NCBI GenBank assembly: GCA_031732795.1
Contig: JAVMKC010000077.1
Span: forward strand, 1-64,000
Reading direction: 5' to 3'
Length of the DNA: 64,000 nucleotides
Source: Accumulibacter sp031732795
GTDB lineage: Bacteria > Pseudomonadota > Gammaproteobacteria > Burkholderiales > Rhodocyclaceae
In this document: positions 9,231 through 17,517 of the stretch, in pieces
How positions within the stretch are numbered: the stretch's first letter is position 1
How the letters are laid out: every line of letters starts with the position of its first letter
Notes under the pieces: model-generated
The model's input: the letters and a program-made list of their open reading frames with translations, nothing else
Told to the model about the DNA's origin: nothing
Database searches by the model: none
Translations under genes and position numbers: made by a program

Positions 9231-11561
9231 TCAGTCGGCAGGCGTCTCGGCAAGATAATCCCGCAAGAGAGGGTCGAGGACCGTCAATTCGCTGATCAGA
9301 TCCGCGAACAGCGGGGCAAAATCGGCCCGGCGATCGTCTTTGCCGGCCACTTCGAGCCGTCTCGCCGCCTCTTGCGCCCGTCCGGCACCGACCGCACCCA
9401 ACGATCCTTTCAACCGATGCGCGATTTTGGCGACCGCTACCGGTTGGCAGTCGTCGATGACCTCGTGCAACTGCGCCCGGTCCGCGGCGATTTGTTCGAG
9501 GGTGCCAGCGATGAGCAGAGCCAGCAGTTGTTCATCGCCGTCGACCCGGTCCAGCGCGCCAGCACGGTCGAAACAGGCCAACGGCGACTCTTCATCCGCC
9601 ATCTTGTCGGCCACGTGGGGTGTCACCGGCTCACGCGGCGATTTTTGGTTGCTTTGATGGGTATAGCCGTCGAGCATTTTCTGGAAAGCACAGCGGTCGA
9701 TCGGTTTGGCCAAATAGCCGTTCATCCCCTTGCTCAGGCACTCTTCATCGAAACCGCGAGTGGCATGTGCAGTCAGGGCGACGATCGGGGTGCGCACACC
9801 GGAGTCGCGCAGTTCGGCGGTGGCGGCAAAGCCATCGAGGATCGGCATCTGGATATCCATCAATACCAGATCGAAATCGCGCTGCCGGACCGCCGTCACC
9901 GCTTCACGACCATTATTGGCCAGCGTCACCCGGTGGCCAGCTTTGCGCAGCAATGCGCTGATCAGCACCTGATTGACCGGGGTATCTTCAGCGAGCAGGA
10001 TTTCCAGCCCGACGCCGTTGTCTGGAACAACTGGCGATTGATCAACCGTCGATACCGCTGCGGGTTCCGCCATGGGCAGCTTCAGGTCGACATGAAACGT
10101 CGAGCCCACGCCCACAGCGCTCTCGACGCCGATCGTCCCGCCCATGGCCTGAACCAGTTGACTGGAAATCGCCAAACCGAGACCTGTGCCACCAAAACGG
10201 CGGCTGATCGAACTATCGGACTGCGAAAAAGCTTCGAAAATCAATGTCAGCTTATCATCGGCGATCCCAATGCCGTTATCCTGGACCCGCAGTTGGAAAC
10301 GAGCCTCGGCAACGCTTGGATCGACAACGCAGCGAGCACTGAGGGTCACCTGTCCGTTGTCGGTAAATTTGATGGCATTACCCAGCAGATTGATGACGAT
10401 CTGCCGAATCCGAACCGGATCGCCGCTCACCCACAGTGCGGGATCGATATCCAAGTCGATGACCAGTTGGTTTCTCCGTGCCGTCGACTGTAGTTCAAGA
10501 GGCTTCGCGGCCTCGTACAATGTGGTATGCAAAGCGAAAGGAATGTTTTCGATCGGCAAACGCCCGGCTTCGATACGCGAAAAATCGAGCACGTCATTGA
10601 TCACCGCCAACAGACCGCGCGCTGACGACAGAACCATGCCAAGGTATTCGCGGGCCGATGTTTCGAGTGCGCCGTCGAGCACCAGTTCGGTCATCCCGAG
10701 GATGCCGGTCAATGGTGTGCGAATTTCGTGACTGATCATCGCCAGAAACCGACTTTTGGCTTTCGCTGAAGCTTGCGCGGCATCACGGGCGGCCGCCAGT
10801 TCCCGTTCATGCGCCAGTCGTTCGCTGATGTCGATGACACTGAGCACTCGGCCTTCGACTTGTCCTTTCATCATCAACGGTCGGCTGCGAAAACGCAGCG
10901 ACCGACCGTCGAGGAAAGTGAACACCTGCGCCGATTCTTCGCTTTCCATCGCCGTCAGTGTCCGCCAGTGCCGCATCGATTCCTTGGGCCGAGGCGTCTG
11001 GCGGAGCAAGCGTCGTAACAGACGGAGTTGCCCTTGCCGATGAGTGATTTCGCTGGCCACGTTATGGCCGACGATGGTGATGAATCGTGCGTTGTAATTG
11101 AGCAGCCTGCCGGCCGTGTCCAGAACGATCACTCCGTCGGCCACGGATTCGAAGGTTGCTTGCAGTACCGAGGCGGTCGCCCGCAGTTCGTCTTCAGCGC
11201 GGATCAGCGAACGCGCATCACGCGCCGACAAGGAAATCCAGGAACGCTGGCCATCGTGGAACTTGCGGACGATTTTTTCGACCGGCAGAAACTCGCCATT
11301 GGCACAACCGTACAGACCATCGGCACGGTATTCCTGGTCCACACAACCCGCACCGACTTCGGACCAGAAAAAAACATCCTGCAACGAACACTCGAACTCA
11401 GTGATCGGTCGCCCGATCATCGCCTCCCGGCAGTAGCCAAGCGTTTGGTAAAAACAGTCATTGGAGTGCACGATTTCCAGCGTTGCCGGATCGACGACGG
11501 CCAGCATTTCACGACTGGCGGCAAGGAGCAGGCGATCGTTTCCGTCCATCGTGACAGGCAT
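9231..11561 (-). CDS. Hybrid sensor histidine kinase (PAS-PAS-HisKA-HATPase-REC-Hpt)
   Basis: A 776-aa cytoplasmic hybrid kinase with no transmembrane segment. Domains in order: PAS (about 10-120), second PAS (130-250, SVADGVIVLDTAGRLLNYN), HisKA with phospho-acceptor H278 in AMISHEIRTPLTG, HATPase_c (N-box NLLGNAIKF at 391-399, DNGIGI at 428-433, FGGTGLGLAIS near 456), receiver domain with D569 (LVLMDIQMP) and K619, and an Hpt domain with H715 (AHRLKGSLGAVG). This is a full H-D-H relay within one chain, so a separate regulator is the likely final target. The ATG overlaps the stop of the upstream HD-GYP gene (ATGA at 11561), so the two are co-translated. The stimulus is unknown. Confidence 0.93.
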   Translation of the reverse strand: MPVTMDGNDRLLLAASREMLAVVDPATLEIVHSNDCFYQTLGYCREAMIGRPITEFECSLQDVFFWSEVGAGCVDQEYRADGLYGCANGEFLPVEKIVRKFHDGQRSWISLSARDARSLIRAEDELRATASVLQATFESVADGVIVLDTAGRLLNYNARFITIVGHNVASEITHRQGQLRLLRRLLRQTPRPKESMRHWRTLTAMESEESAQVFTFLDGRSLRFRSRPLMMKGQVEGRVLSVIDISERLAHERELAAARDAAQASAKAKSRFLAMISHEIRTPLTGILGMTELVLDGALETSAREYLGMVLSSARGLLAVINDVLDFSRIEAGRLPIENIPFALHTTLYEAAKPLELQSTARRNQLVIDLDIDPALWVSGDPVRIRQIVINLLGNAIKFTDNGQVTLSARCVVDPSVAEARFQLRVQDNGIGIADDKLTLIFEAFSQSDSSISRRFGGTGLGLAISSQLVQAMGGTIGVESAVGVGSTFHVDLKLPMAEPAAVSTVDQSPVVPDNGVGLEILLAEDTPVNQVLISALLRKAGHRVTLANNGREAVTAVRQRDFDLVLMDIQMPILDGFAATAELRDSGVRTPIVALTAHATRGFDEECLSKGMNGYLAKPIDRCAFQKMLDGYTHQSNQKSPREPVTPHVADKMADEESPLACFDRAGALDRVDGDEQLLALLIAGTLEQIAADRAQLHEVIDDCQPVAVAKIAHRLKGSLGAVGAGRAQEAARRLEVAGKDDRRADFAPLFADLISELTVLDPLLRDYLAETPAD

Positions 11562-12829
11562 CAGTGTCCGGCTCCCGGTTGTTCAAACGAATACGTGACC
11601 CGTTGACGCGGACTGAGATAGTCATAGATCGGACGCGGCAATTGCGAAGGTCGCAGCGCCTTGGTGATGCTCACCTCGAGTTCCTGTTCGAGATTGACGA
11701 TCATTGCTTCGTGCTTCGGAATATGCGCGTCGTAGATGGTCACCACCGGCCGCAAGGGTTGCGCAGAATTGATCGACAGCACCATGCCAACCCTCTCGTT
11801 CGACAGCAAGACGACCGTTCCGGGCGGGTAAACACCGAGGATGCGTACGAAGCGTCCGAGCATCGCCACATCGTATTTGCTGCGTTGCCGAGCGAACATC
11901 AAGGACAAGGCTTCGTTCGGCGTCAATGCATTGGCGATATTCGGCGGATTGCACAGATTGTCGTACGCGTTGGTCAACGCCAGCACCCGGCCACCGACCG
12001 AGATCGCTTCGTCTTTGAGACCGCGAGGATAGCCGCTGCCATCGACATGCTCGTGGTGTTCGGCGATGATCCGTAAAGCCACGGGGTCGAGTCCGGCATT
12101 TTTGGCGATCGTGATTCCATAGGCGACGTGCTCCTTGATCAGTTCGCGCTCCGCCGCGGTATACGGATCCTTTTTGAGCAGCACCCGGTCCGGGATCTCG
12201 ACCTTGCCGATATCGTGCAACAGCGTCGCCAGACCGATGACGTCGAGCTGTCGACGTTCGAGTTTCAACTCGCGGCCGAGCAGCAGCGCCAACATCGCCA
12301 CATTCAAAGCGTGGTGGTAGATTTCTTCGCCGGCAATCTTGTCACCGAGCAGATGGACGATCGCCTCACTGTCGTTGAGCAACGAATCAGCCAGGCCACC
12401 GATCAGACTGCTGGCCTGGGCAATGGTCGCCTTGGGATTCGAAAAAATGGTACGGGCGATTTCCCGGCAGGTTTTTGCGGCTTGAACGAACTGTTTCTCA
12501 GTGGCGTTGATCCGCGTGCGTAACACCTTGTTATGGGCGATCCGCTGACGCTTCATTTCGATCGCCGCATCATGCGCCGGCGAGACGTCCGGCGTGCTGA
12601 TCTCTTCCTCGACCGGTAGCGGCTCGGCCGGCTTTTCGACAACCGTGCTCTTTTTGAGGTCGACGCGGACTTTATCGAGCCGCAAACCACGAATGACGTT
12701 CAACTGATCCTGCGACAGGATCTTGAAGGCGTTAAACGGAAAAGGATGCTCGAGCCAGCCGAGATCCAAGTGCACAAAGTGCCCGATCGCCAGATCGTCC
12801 GTAGGCAGATAGACCAGCGTCGACGACAT
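11561..12829 (-). CDS. HD-GYP domain protein with DUF3391 N-terminus, probable c-di-GMP phosphodiesterase
   Basis: A 422-aa protein. Residues 1-100 resemble the DUF3391 region that precedes many HD-GYP domains (DLAIGHFVHLDLGWLEHPFP). Residues 150-330 form the HD-GYP domain: YHHALNV, the HD pair H205-D206 in LLHDIGKVEIP, HHEH (258-261) and the diagnostic GYP at 266-268 (DGSGYPRGL). The metal-binding residues I can check are present, so hydrolysis of cyclic di-GMP is expected. It sits between the response regulator and the hybrid kinase and overlaps the kinase start by one codon. A receiver-linked second-messenger output is inferred. Confidence 0.92.
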   Translation of the reverse strand: MSSTLVYLPTDDLAIGHFVHLDLGWLEHPFPFNAFKILSQDQLNVIRGLRLDKVRVDLKKSTVVEKPAEPLPVEEEISTPDVSPAHDAAIEMKRQRIAHNKVLRTRINATEKQFVQAAKTCREIARTIFSNPKATIAQASSLIGGLADSLLNDSEAIVHLLGDKIAGEEIYHHALNVAMLALLLGRELKLERRQLDVIGLATLLHDIGKVEIPDRVLLKKDPYTAAERELIKEHVAYGITIAKNAGLDPVALRIIAEHHEHVDGSGYPRGLKDEAISVGGRVLALTNAYDNLCNPPNIANALTPNEALSLMFARQRSKYDVAMLGRFVRILGVYPPGTVVLLSNERVGMVLSINSAQPLRPVVTIYDAHIPKHEAMIVNLEQELEVSITKALRPSQLPRPIYDYLSPRQRVTYSFEQPGAGH

Positions 12830-12841
12830 CGCGCTACAGGC

Positions 12842-13969
12842 TCAACGAGGGGTTTGCAATTGGTGCAAGACGTTCGCCATATCGCCAAGGAGGCCATCCA
12901 TCACCCCGCTGAAATCGAAGATCGGGGTGAAGTTCTGCACCCCGGCGGCGACCACTTCTTGTACCGCTTGCTCCTGCCTCTCGGACATCTCCAGTGTGGC
13001 AACCACCTGCGACAAGCGTTTCATCAATTCGTCCGAGACTTGCAGGCACTGCGCACGAGCAGCCGAATTTTCCGAGCGGAAGCGAACGACCGATGCACTG
13101 AGCAACACCATCGCCCGGCCGATGGCCGCCTGCAATTGCTGTCGCTTTTCGCGGGCAGCCAGTTCTGCGAGACGGGCGTCGACGACTTCGGCGGCGATCG
13201 CCAAGCGCCCGCGCAAATAAGCGCAACGCTCGGTGTCATCTACCGGCAGATTATTGACCAGCAAGGTGCTGTGTTTGAAATTGAAACCGGCGCGTGTCTT
13301 GAATTCGACCACCCGGCCCATCGAACGGATGTGCGCGATCACCGCGCTTTGCAACGGGCTGTCGTGATCGTTGGTGCTGACGGTCAGATCCGGGCCGTTG
13401 CCGCGCAACTGGATCGCCCCGTCCAGCGAATACGCGCGCAACAGTTCGAGTGTCGCTTGTCCAACCGCATCGACGGTCGACATCGTCGGCAGACGGTGCA
13501 GGAAGTCGATCAACACCCCATACTCGTCGAGTTTGGACAGCGCTTGACTGTTCAATACCCGGCTGTGATTCAAGCGCTGTTCGAGCGCCGCGCGTTCTTC
13601 GACACCCCGCAGCGCATGCGCCACTTTTTCCTTCACTTCGGCGAGTTTGTAGGGTTTGACGACGAAATCGTCACCACCGGCTTCATAGCCCTGCAATGCA
13701 GAAGCCAGATCGTCGAGGGCCGAGATGAAGATTACCGGCGTATCGGGCAAAGTCAGCCGGATCTGGCGGCAAAGCGCGTAACCATCCATTCCCGGCAAAC
13801 CGACATCGAGAATGAATACATCGGGAACGCACTGCGGCAACCTCGCCAGACAGGCTTCCGCACAATCAAAAGTCTCGACCTCGTGCGCCTTTTCGAAAGC
13901 CGCCTTGAGCAAGCGTCGCGCCGGGTCGGCGTCGTCGACGATAAAGATCCGGTGACCGTTGTCTCCCAT
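12842..13969 (-). CDS. Response regulator: receiver domain plus uncharacterised sensor-like C-terminus
   Basis: A 375-aa protein. The receiver domain (1-120) has the acidic pair D12-D13, phospho-acceptor D55 (FILDVGLPGMDGY) and K105. The remaining ~250 residues include a helical linker and a region I could not assign; it has no GGDEF, EAL or DNA-binding motif, and part of it has a GAF-like pattern. I chose the ATG at 13969 (AGGAGA nine bases upstream) over the open frame from 14209, because the extra 80 residues are unlike a receiver. It precedes the HD-GYP gene by 12 bp, so the three signalling genes form one unit and this is a natural candidate target of the hybrid kinase. Confidence 0.85.
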   Translation of the reverse strand: MGDNGHRIFIVDDADPARRLLKAAFEKAHEVETFDCAEACLARLPQCVPDVFILDVGLPGMDGYALCRQIRLTLPDTPVIFISALDDLASALQGYEAGGDDFVVKPYKLAEVKEKVAHALRGVEERAALEQRLNHSRVLNSQALSKLDEYGVLIDFLHRLPTMSTVDAVGQATLELLRAYSLDGAIQLRGNGPDLTVSTNDHDSPLQSAVIAHIRSMGRVVEFKTRAGFNFKHSTLLVNNLPVDDTERCAYLRGRLAIAAEVVDARLAELAAREKRQQLQAAIGRAMVLLSASVVRFRSENSAARAQCLQVSDELMKRLSQVVATLEMSERQEQAVQEVVAAGVQNFTPIFDFSGVMDGLLGDMANVLHQLQTPR

Positions 13970-14372
13970 GACCGTCTTCTCCTGAAATCGAGCGCGAGTC
14001 CGTGAAACCCGCATCGTTTTGAGTATAGACGGTGATTTAAACAACAAAAGCCAAAGGGGCATTGCTGACGAATGGCTGAAAAATTCACAGCGGATCGAGG
14101 GGCGGGAGGGAACGGGGGTTCCGACACCAAGACAGCGTGCTCCGCACAGTCGGCAAACGCTGGTCTGCGGCAGATCATTGGTCGTGGCTTGAGCGGCGGA
14201 CGATTCCATGGCTGGATTTCGCGCAGCGAGGGGGCTTGTCGTCTTTGAAGCGTCTTATCGTTCGCCCGCACACGACACGGAAGCGTTCTGGACAGTCAAC
14301 GCCCCGCCCCTTCCGCAGCAGACCTGTCACCCGAAACAATACCCTGGGCAACGCGCCGCCGGCGCTTACGCG
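13970..14372. other. Intergenic region upstream of the signalling unit, no gene seen
   Basis: 403 bp between the start of the response regulator and the end of lolD. It must hold the promoter of the signalling unit, but I see no convincing -35/-10 pair. A short GC hairpin (GCGCC-GCC-GGCGC, near 14353-14366) lies just past the lolD stop and has no T-run. The open frames here are antisense or compositional. Confidence 0.5.
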
Positions 14373-15068
14373 TCAATCCAACGGTGCGTCGCTGGTGATC
14401 AGCTTGCCGTCGCGCAAAGTCAGGATGCGTCCGGCACGCGCCGCCAACGCCGGATCGTGTGTGACGATGACGAAACTGGTGCGCCGCGATCGGTTGAGTT
14501 CGAGCATCAGGTCGAAGACATCGGCGGCCGTCTGACGGTCGAGGTTGCCGGTCGGCTCATCGGCGAGCACGCACGCCGGTTCGGTGACCAGGGCCCGGGC
14601 GATTGCCGCTCGTTGCCGTTCGCCGCCGGAGAGTTCGGCCGGCGTGTGCTGCAGACGATGGCTCAAGCCGACTTCAGCCAGCATCGCCGCCGCGCGCGCC
14701 TCGGCTTCGGGCCGGGCCAGGCGGCGGATGTACAGCGGCATGGCCACGTTCTCCAGCGCGCTGAATTCGGCGAGCAGATGATGGAACTGATAGACGAAAC
14801 CCAGATGGCGATTCCGCAGCAGACCGCGCGCTTGTCCGCCGATGGTTTCCAGGTCATGGCCCATCAACTGAACCTTGCCGCCGCTGGGCGCGTCGAGGCC
14901 GCCGAGCAGATGCAGCAGCGTACTTTTTCCAGAGCCGGAGGCGCCGACGATCGCCACCCGCTCGCCGACGCCGACTTCGAGATCGACGCCGAGCAGCACC
15001 GGCACGTCGGTATCCCCCTGACGATAGACCTTGTTCAGCCCCTGACAGGCCAGGACCCGCTCACTCAT
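14373..15068 (-). CDS. lolD: Lipoprotein-releasing system ATP-binding protein LolD
   Basis: ATPase of the LolCDE complex, which extracts mature lipoproteins from the inner membrane and hands them to LolA. Walker A is GASGSGKST, the signature is LSGGERQRAAIARAL and Walker B is CVLADEPTGNLD, typical of the MacB/LolD class. The start is the ATG at 15068 (MSERVLACQGLNKVYRQGD), which overlaps the end of lolC (stop 15061-15063); the frame upstream of it is only the lolC sequence read out of phase. The product is 231 aa, the usual LolD size. Confidence 0.94.
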   Translation of the reverse strand: MSERVLACQGLNKVYRQGDTDVPVLLGVDLEVGVGERVAIVGASGSGKSTLLHLLGGLDAPSGGKVQLMGHDLETIGGQARGLLRNRHLGFVYQFHHLLAEFSALENVAMPLYIRRLARPEAEARAAAMLAEVGLSHRLQHTPAELSGGERQRAAIARALVTEPACVLADEPTGNLDRQTAADVFDLMLELNRSRRTSFVIVTHDPALAARAGRILTLRDGKLITSDAPLD

Positions 15069-16308
15069 AGCGCAGCGCCGCCGCCGGGTTGACACGCGCC
15101 GCGCGCCAACTGGGGTAGATCGTCGCCACCAGAGCCAGCACGAAAGCAACGCCGGTGATCGTCGTCACGTCGCCCCACTGCAGCTCGGAAGGCAGATTCG
15201 AGATGTAATAGACCTCTTTCGACAGAAACTGAGTGCCGAGCATCCGTTCGATGAACGGCACCACCACGTCGACATTGAGCGCCAGCGTGACACCGCCGGC
15301 AATGCCCAGGCCGAGCCCGATGAAGCCGATCAGTGCGCCCTGAACGATGAACACGGCCATGATGCTGCCCGGGCTGGCGCCTAGCGTGCGCAAAATGGCG
15401 ATATCGGATTGCTTGTCGGTCACCGCCATCACCAGGGTCGACACGATGTTGAACGCGGCGACGGCGATGATCAACGACAGGATGATGAACATCATGTTCT
15501 TTTCGATCTGCACCGCCCGGAAGAAATTGGCGTGACTGCGCGTCCAGTCGCTGATATAGGCGTCGGTGCGCAAGGTGCCGGCCAGCGCCCGCGCCACCGC
15601 CGGCGCCTTGAACAGATCATCGAGCTTCAAGCGTACCCCCGACACGCGGTCGTCGAGACGATAGAGCAATTGCGCATCCTCGAGGCGGATCAAGGCCAGC
15701 CCGCTGTCGTATTCGAACATGCCGACTTCGAAAATACCGGCGACGGTGAATGTTTTCAGCCGCGGCACGACACCCGCCGGCGTGACCACGCCTTGCGGCG
15801 CGATCAACGTCACCCGGTCGCCGACGAAGACCCCCAGGGCGCGCGCCAATTCCGAGCCGAGGATGATGTTGAAACTATCCGGCTGCAAAGCGTCGAGTTG
15901 TCCGCTCTTGATATGCGGCCTGAAATCGGCAACCTTGTCTTCCTGATCGGGCAGAATGCCGCGGACCATCGCCCCGCGCACGGCCTGTCCGTACGCGAGC
16001 ATGCCCTGCGCCTGCACGTAAGGCGCCGCGGCGAGCACGTTCGGCTGCGTTGCCGCATCGGCGGCGACCGCTTGCCAACCGCTGATCTCACCGTCGGCCC
16101 CGGTGATCTGCACGTGCGAGACCACCGCCAGAATCCGCGAGCGCAATTCGGTCTGAAAACCGTTCATCACCGACAACACGACGATCAAGGCGGCGACGCC
16201 GAGCGCGATTCCGACCATCGAAATCAACGAGATGAAGGAAATGAAGTGGTTGTGCTTCTTGGCCCGCGTATAGCGTAGACCGATCGACAGTTCGTAAGGC
16301 AGGGCCAT
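15061..16308 (-). CDS. lolC: Lipoprotein-releasing system transmembrane protein LolC/LolE
   Basis: Inner-membrane subunit of the Lol exporter, 415 aa from the ATG at 16308. It begins PYELSIGLRYTRAKKHNHF, the invariant LolC/E N-terminus; an in-frame start at 16338 would add ten residues not found in the family. One N-terminal helix (FISFISLISMVGIALGVAAL) is followed by a large periplasmic domain and three C-terminal helices (FtsX-like), with the AILRTLGASPGSIMAVF cytoplasmic loop that contacts LolD. Only one LolC/E-type gene is present, so the complex may be the LolF-type homodimer seen in many betaproteobacteria; that is inference. Divergent from the rpfE-type gene. Confidence 0.92.
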   Translation of the reverse strand: MALPYELSIGLRYTRAKKHNHFISFISLISMVGIALGVAALIVVLSVMNGFQTELRSRILAVVSHVQITGADGEISGWQAVAADAATQPNVLAAAPYVQAQGMLAYGQAVRGAMVRGILPDQEDKVADFRPHIKSGQLDALQPDSFNIILGSELARALGVFVGDRVTLIAPQGVVTPAGVVPRLKTFTVAGIFEVGMFEYDSGLALIRLEDAQLLYRLDDRVSGVRLKLDDLFKAPAVARALAGTLRTDAYISDWTRSHANFFRAVQIEKNMMFIILSLIIAVAAFNIVSTLVMAVTDKQSDIAILRTLGASPGSIMAVFIVQGALIGFIGLGLGIAGGVTLALNVDVVVPFIERMLGTQFLSKEVYYISNLPSELQWGDVTTITGVAFVLALVATIYPSWRAARVNPAAALRYE

Positions 16309-16461
16309 CAGCGGCAGGCAGACAAGTATGACGAACATCGCCCGACGGCACGCCGAGCGGATAAAATCGTTATCCTACACGTTTCCCGCTCCTGCCGCCG
16401 TCTGACGGCACTGCGCCTTTCGCTTGGCGTCGAACCGCCGCCGTTTTCCGATTCCGCACCG

Positions 16462-17517
16462 ATGCACCTCACCATCGTCGTTCCCGAACTGATCTGGCCC
16501 GAGCCGGATGACCGCAGCACGCTCGACGCGCTCGACTGTCCGGCGCTGACCACCCTGCTGGCGCGCAGTCACCTGCGCCGCCGGCCACCGCAATCGTTCG
16601 AAGCGACGCTCACCGATACCTTCGGTCAAACCGACGGTGTCGGCTACGCCGCTTTGCGTCTGCTCGGCGAAGAGAATCCCCCGACGATTGGCGAAGCGTG
16701 CTGGCTGTGCGCCGACCCGGTGCATCTGCGTCTGCACCAGGAGCAGTTGATTCTCGCCGACGGCAGCCATCTGGCCGTCACAGCGGCCGAAGCCCGGGCG
16801 GTCGTCGATGAACTCAACCGTCAGTTCGCTGACAGTGGCCATTTTCATCTCGGCGCCGCCGACCGCTGGTATCTGCGTTTGCCCGCGGACGCGCTGCCCG
16901 GCCGCCTCGAGGTCGTACCGCTTTCCGCGGTCAGCGGCCGGCGCGTCGGACGACAATTGCCCGAAACGGCCGAGTGGCGCGGGTTGCGCTGCCTGCTCAA
17001 TGAATTGCAGATGGTTCTGCACGATCATCCGGTCAATCAGCGGCGCGAGGAACTGGCGCAACCGACGATCAACAGTCTCTGGTTGTGGGGCGGCGGCGCG
17101 CCGCCGGCAGCGATTCCCCCCGGATTCGCCGGCGTATGGGGCAATGTGCCGCTGATGAACGGTTTGGCACGCCATTATGCGATTCCGCAGCATGCACTGC
17201 CCGCCCAGGCCGAGGACTTGCTGAGCCAGACGCCTCACGGCAGCCGGCAACTGCTGCTGCTCGACAGCCTGGCCGCGCCGGTGCACTATCAGGACGGCCC
17301 GGCTTACCGCGACGCCTTGCTCGACCTGGAAAAACACTGGTTCGCCCCGCTGCGGCAGGCGCTCGCCAGCCGTCGCCTGAGCAGCCTGCGCCTTGAGGCC
17401 TCGACCGCTTATGCTGCGCTGAGTTGGCATGGCCGTCCGATCGACCAGTGGCGTTTATGGCAACGGCCGGTAACTCTGGCCGCTACTGCCCGGGCGCTGG
17501 CGCAAAGCGACGCATGA
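16462..17517 (+). CDS. RpfE-type conserved protein upstream of recJ
   Basis: A 351-aa protein of the family annotated as regulatory protein RpfE type, related to phosphoglycerate-mutase-like folds; its biochemical role is not established. It starts MHLTIVVPELIWPEPDD and contains the conserved blocks WLCADPVHLRLHQEQLILAD, NELQMVLHDHPVNQRRE and INSLWLWGGG. In xanthomonads and many betaproteobacteria the gene lies next to recJ, as here, where its TGA overlaps the recJ ATG (ATGA at 17514-17517). It is divergent from lolC across 153 bp that should hold both promoters. Confidence 0.8.
   Translation: MHLTIVVPELIWPEPDDRSTLDALDCPALTTLLARSHLRRRPPQSFEATLTDTFGQTDGVGYAALRLLGEENPPTIGEACWLCADPVHLRLHQEQLILADGSHLAVTAAEARAVVDELNRQFADSGHFHLGAADRWYLRLPADALPGRLEVVPLSAVSGRRVGRQLPETAEWRGLRCLLNELQMVLHDHPVNQRREELAQPTINSLWLWGGGAPPAAIPPGFAGVWGNVPLMNGLARHYAIPQHALPAQAEDLLSQTPHGSRQLLLLDSLAAPVHYQDGPAYRDALLDLEKHWFAPLRQALASRRLSSLRLEASTAYAALSWHGRPIDQWRLWQRPVTLAATARALAQSDA

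Noticed and set aside
13970..14209. 80-residue N-terminal extension of the response regulator
   Set aside because: No receiver similarity, and a strong AGGAGA site precedes the ATG at 13969.
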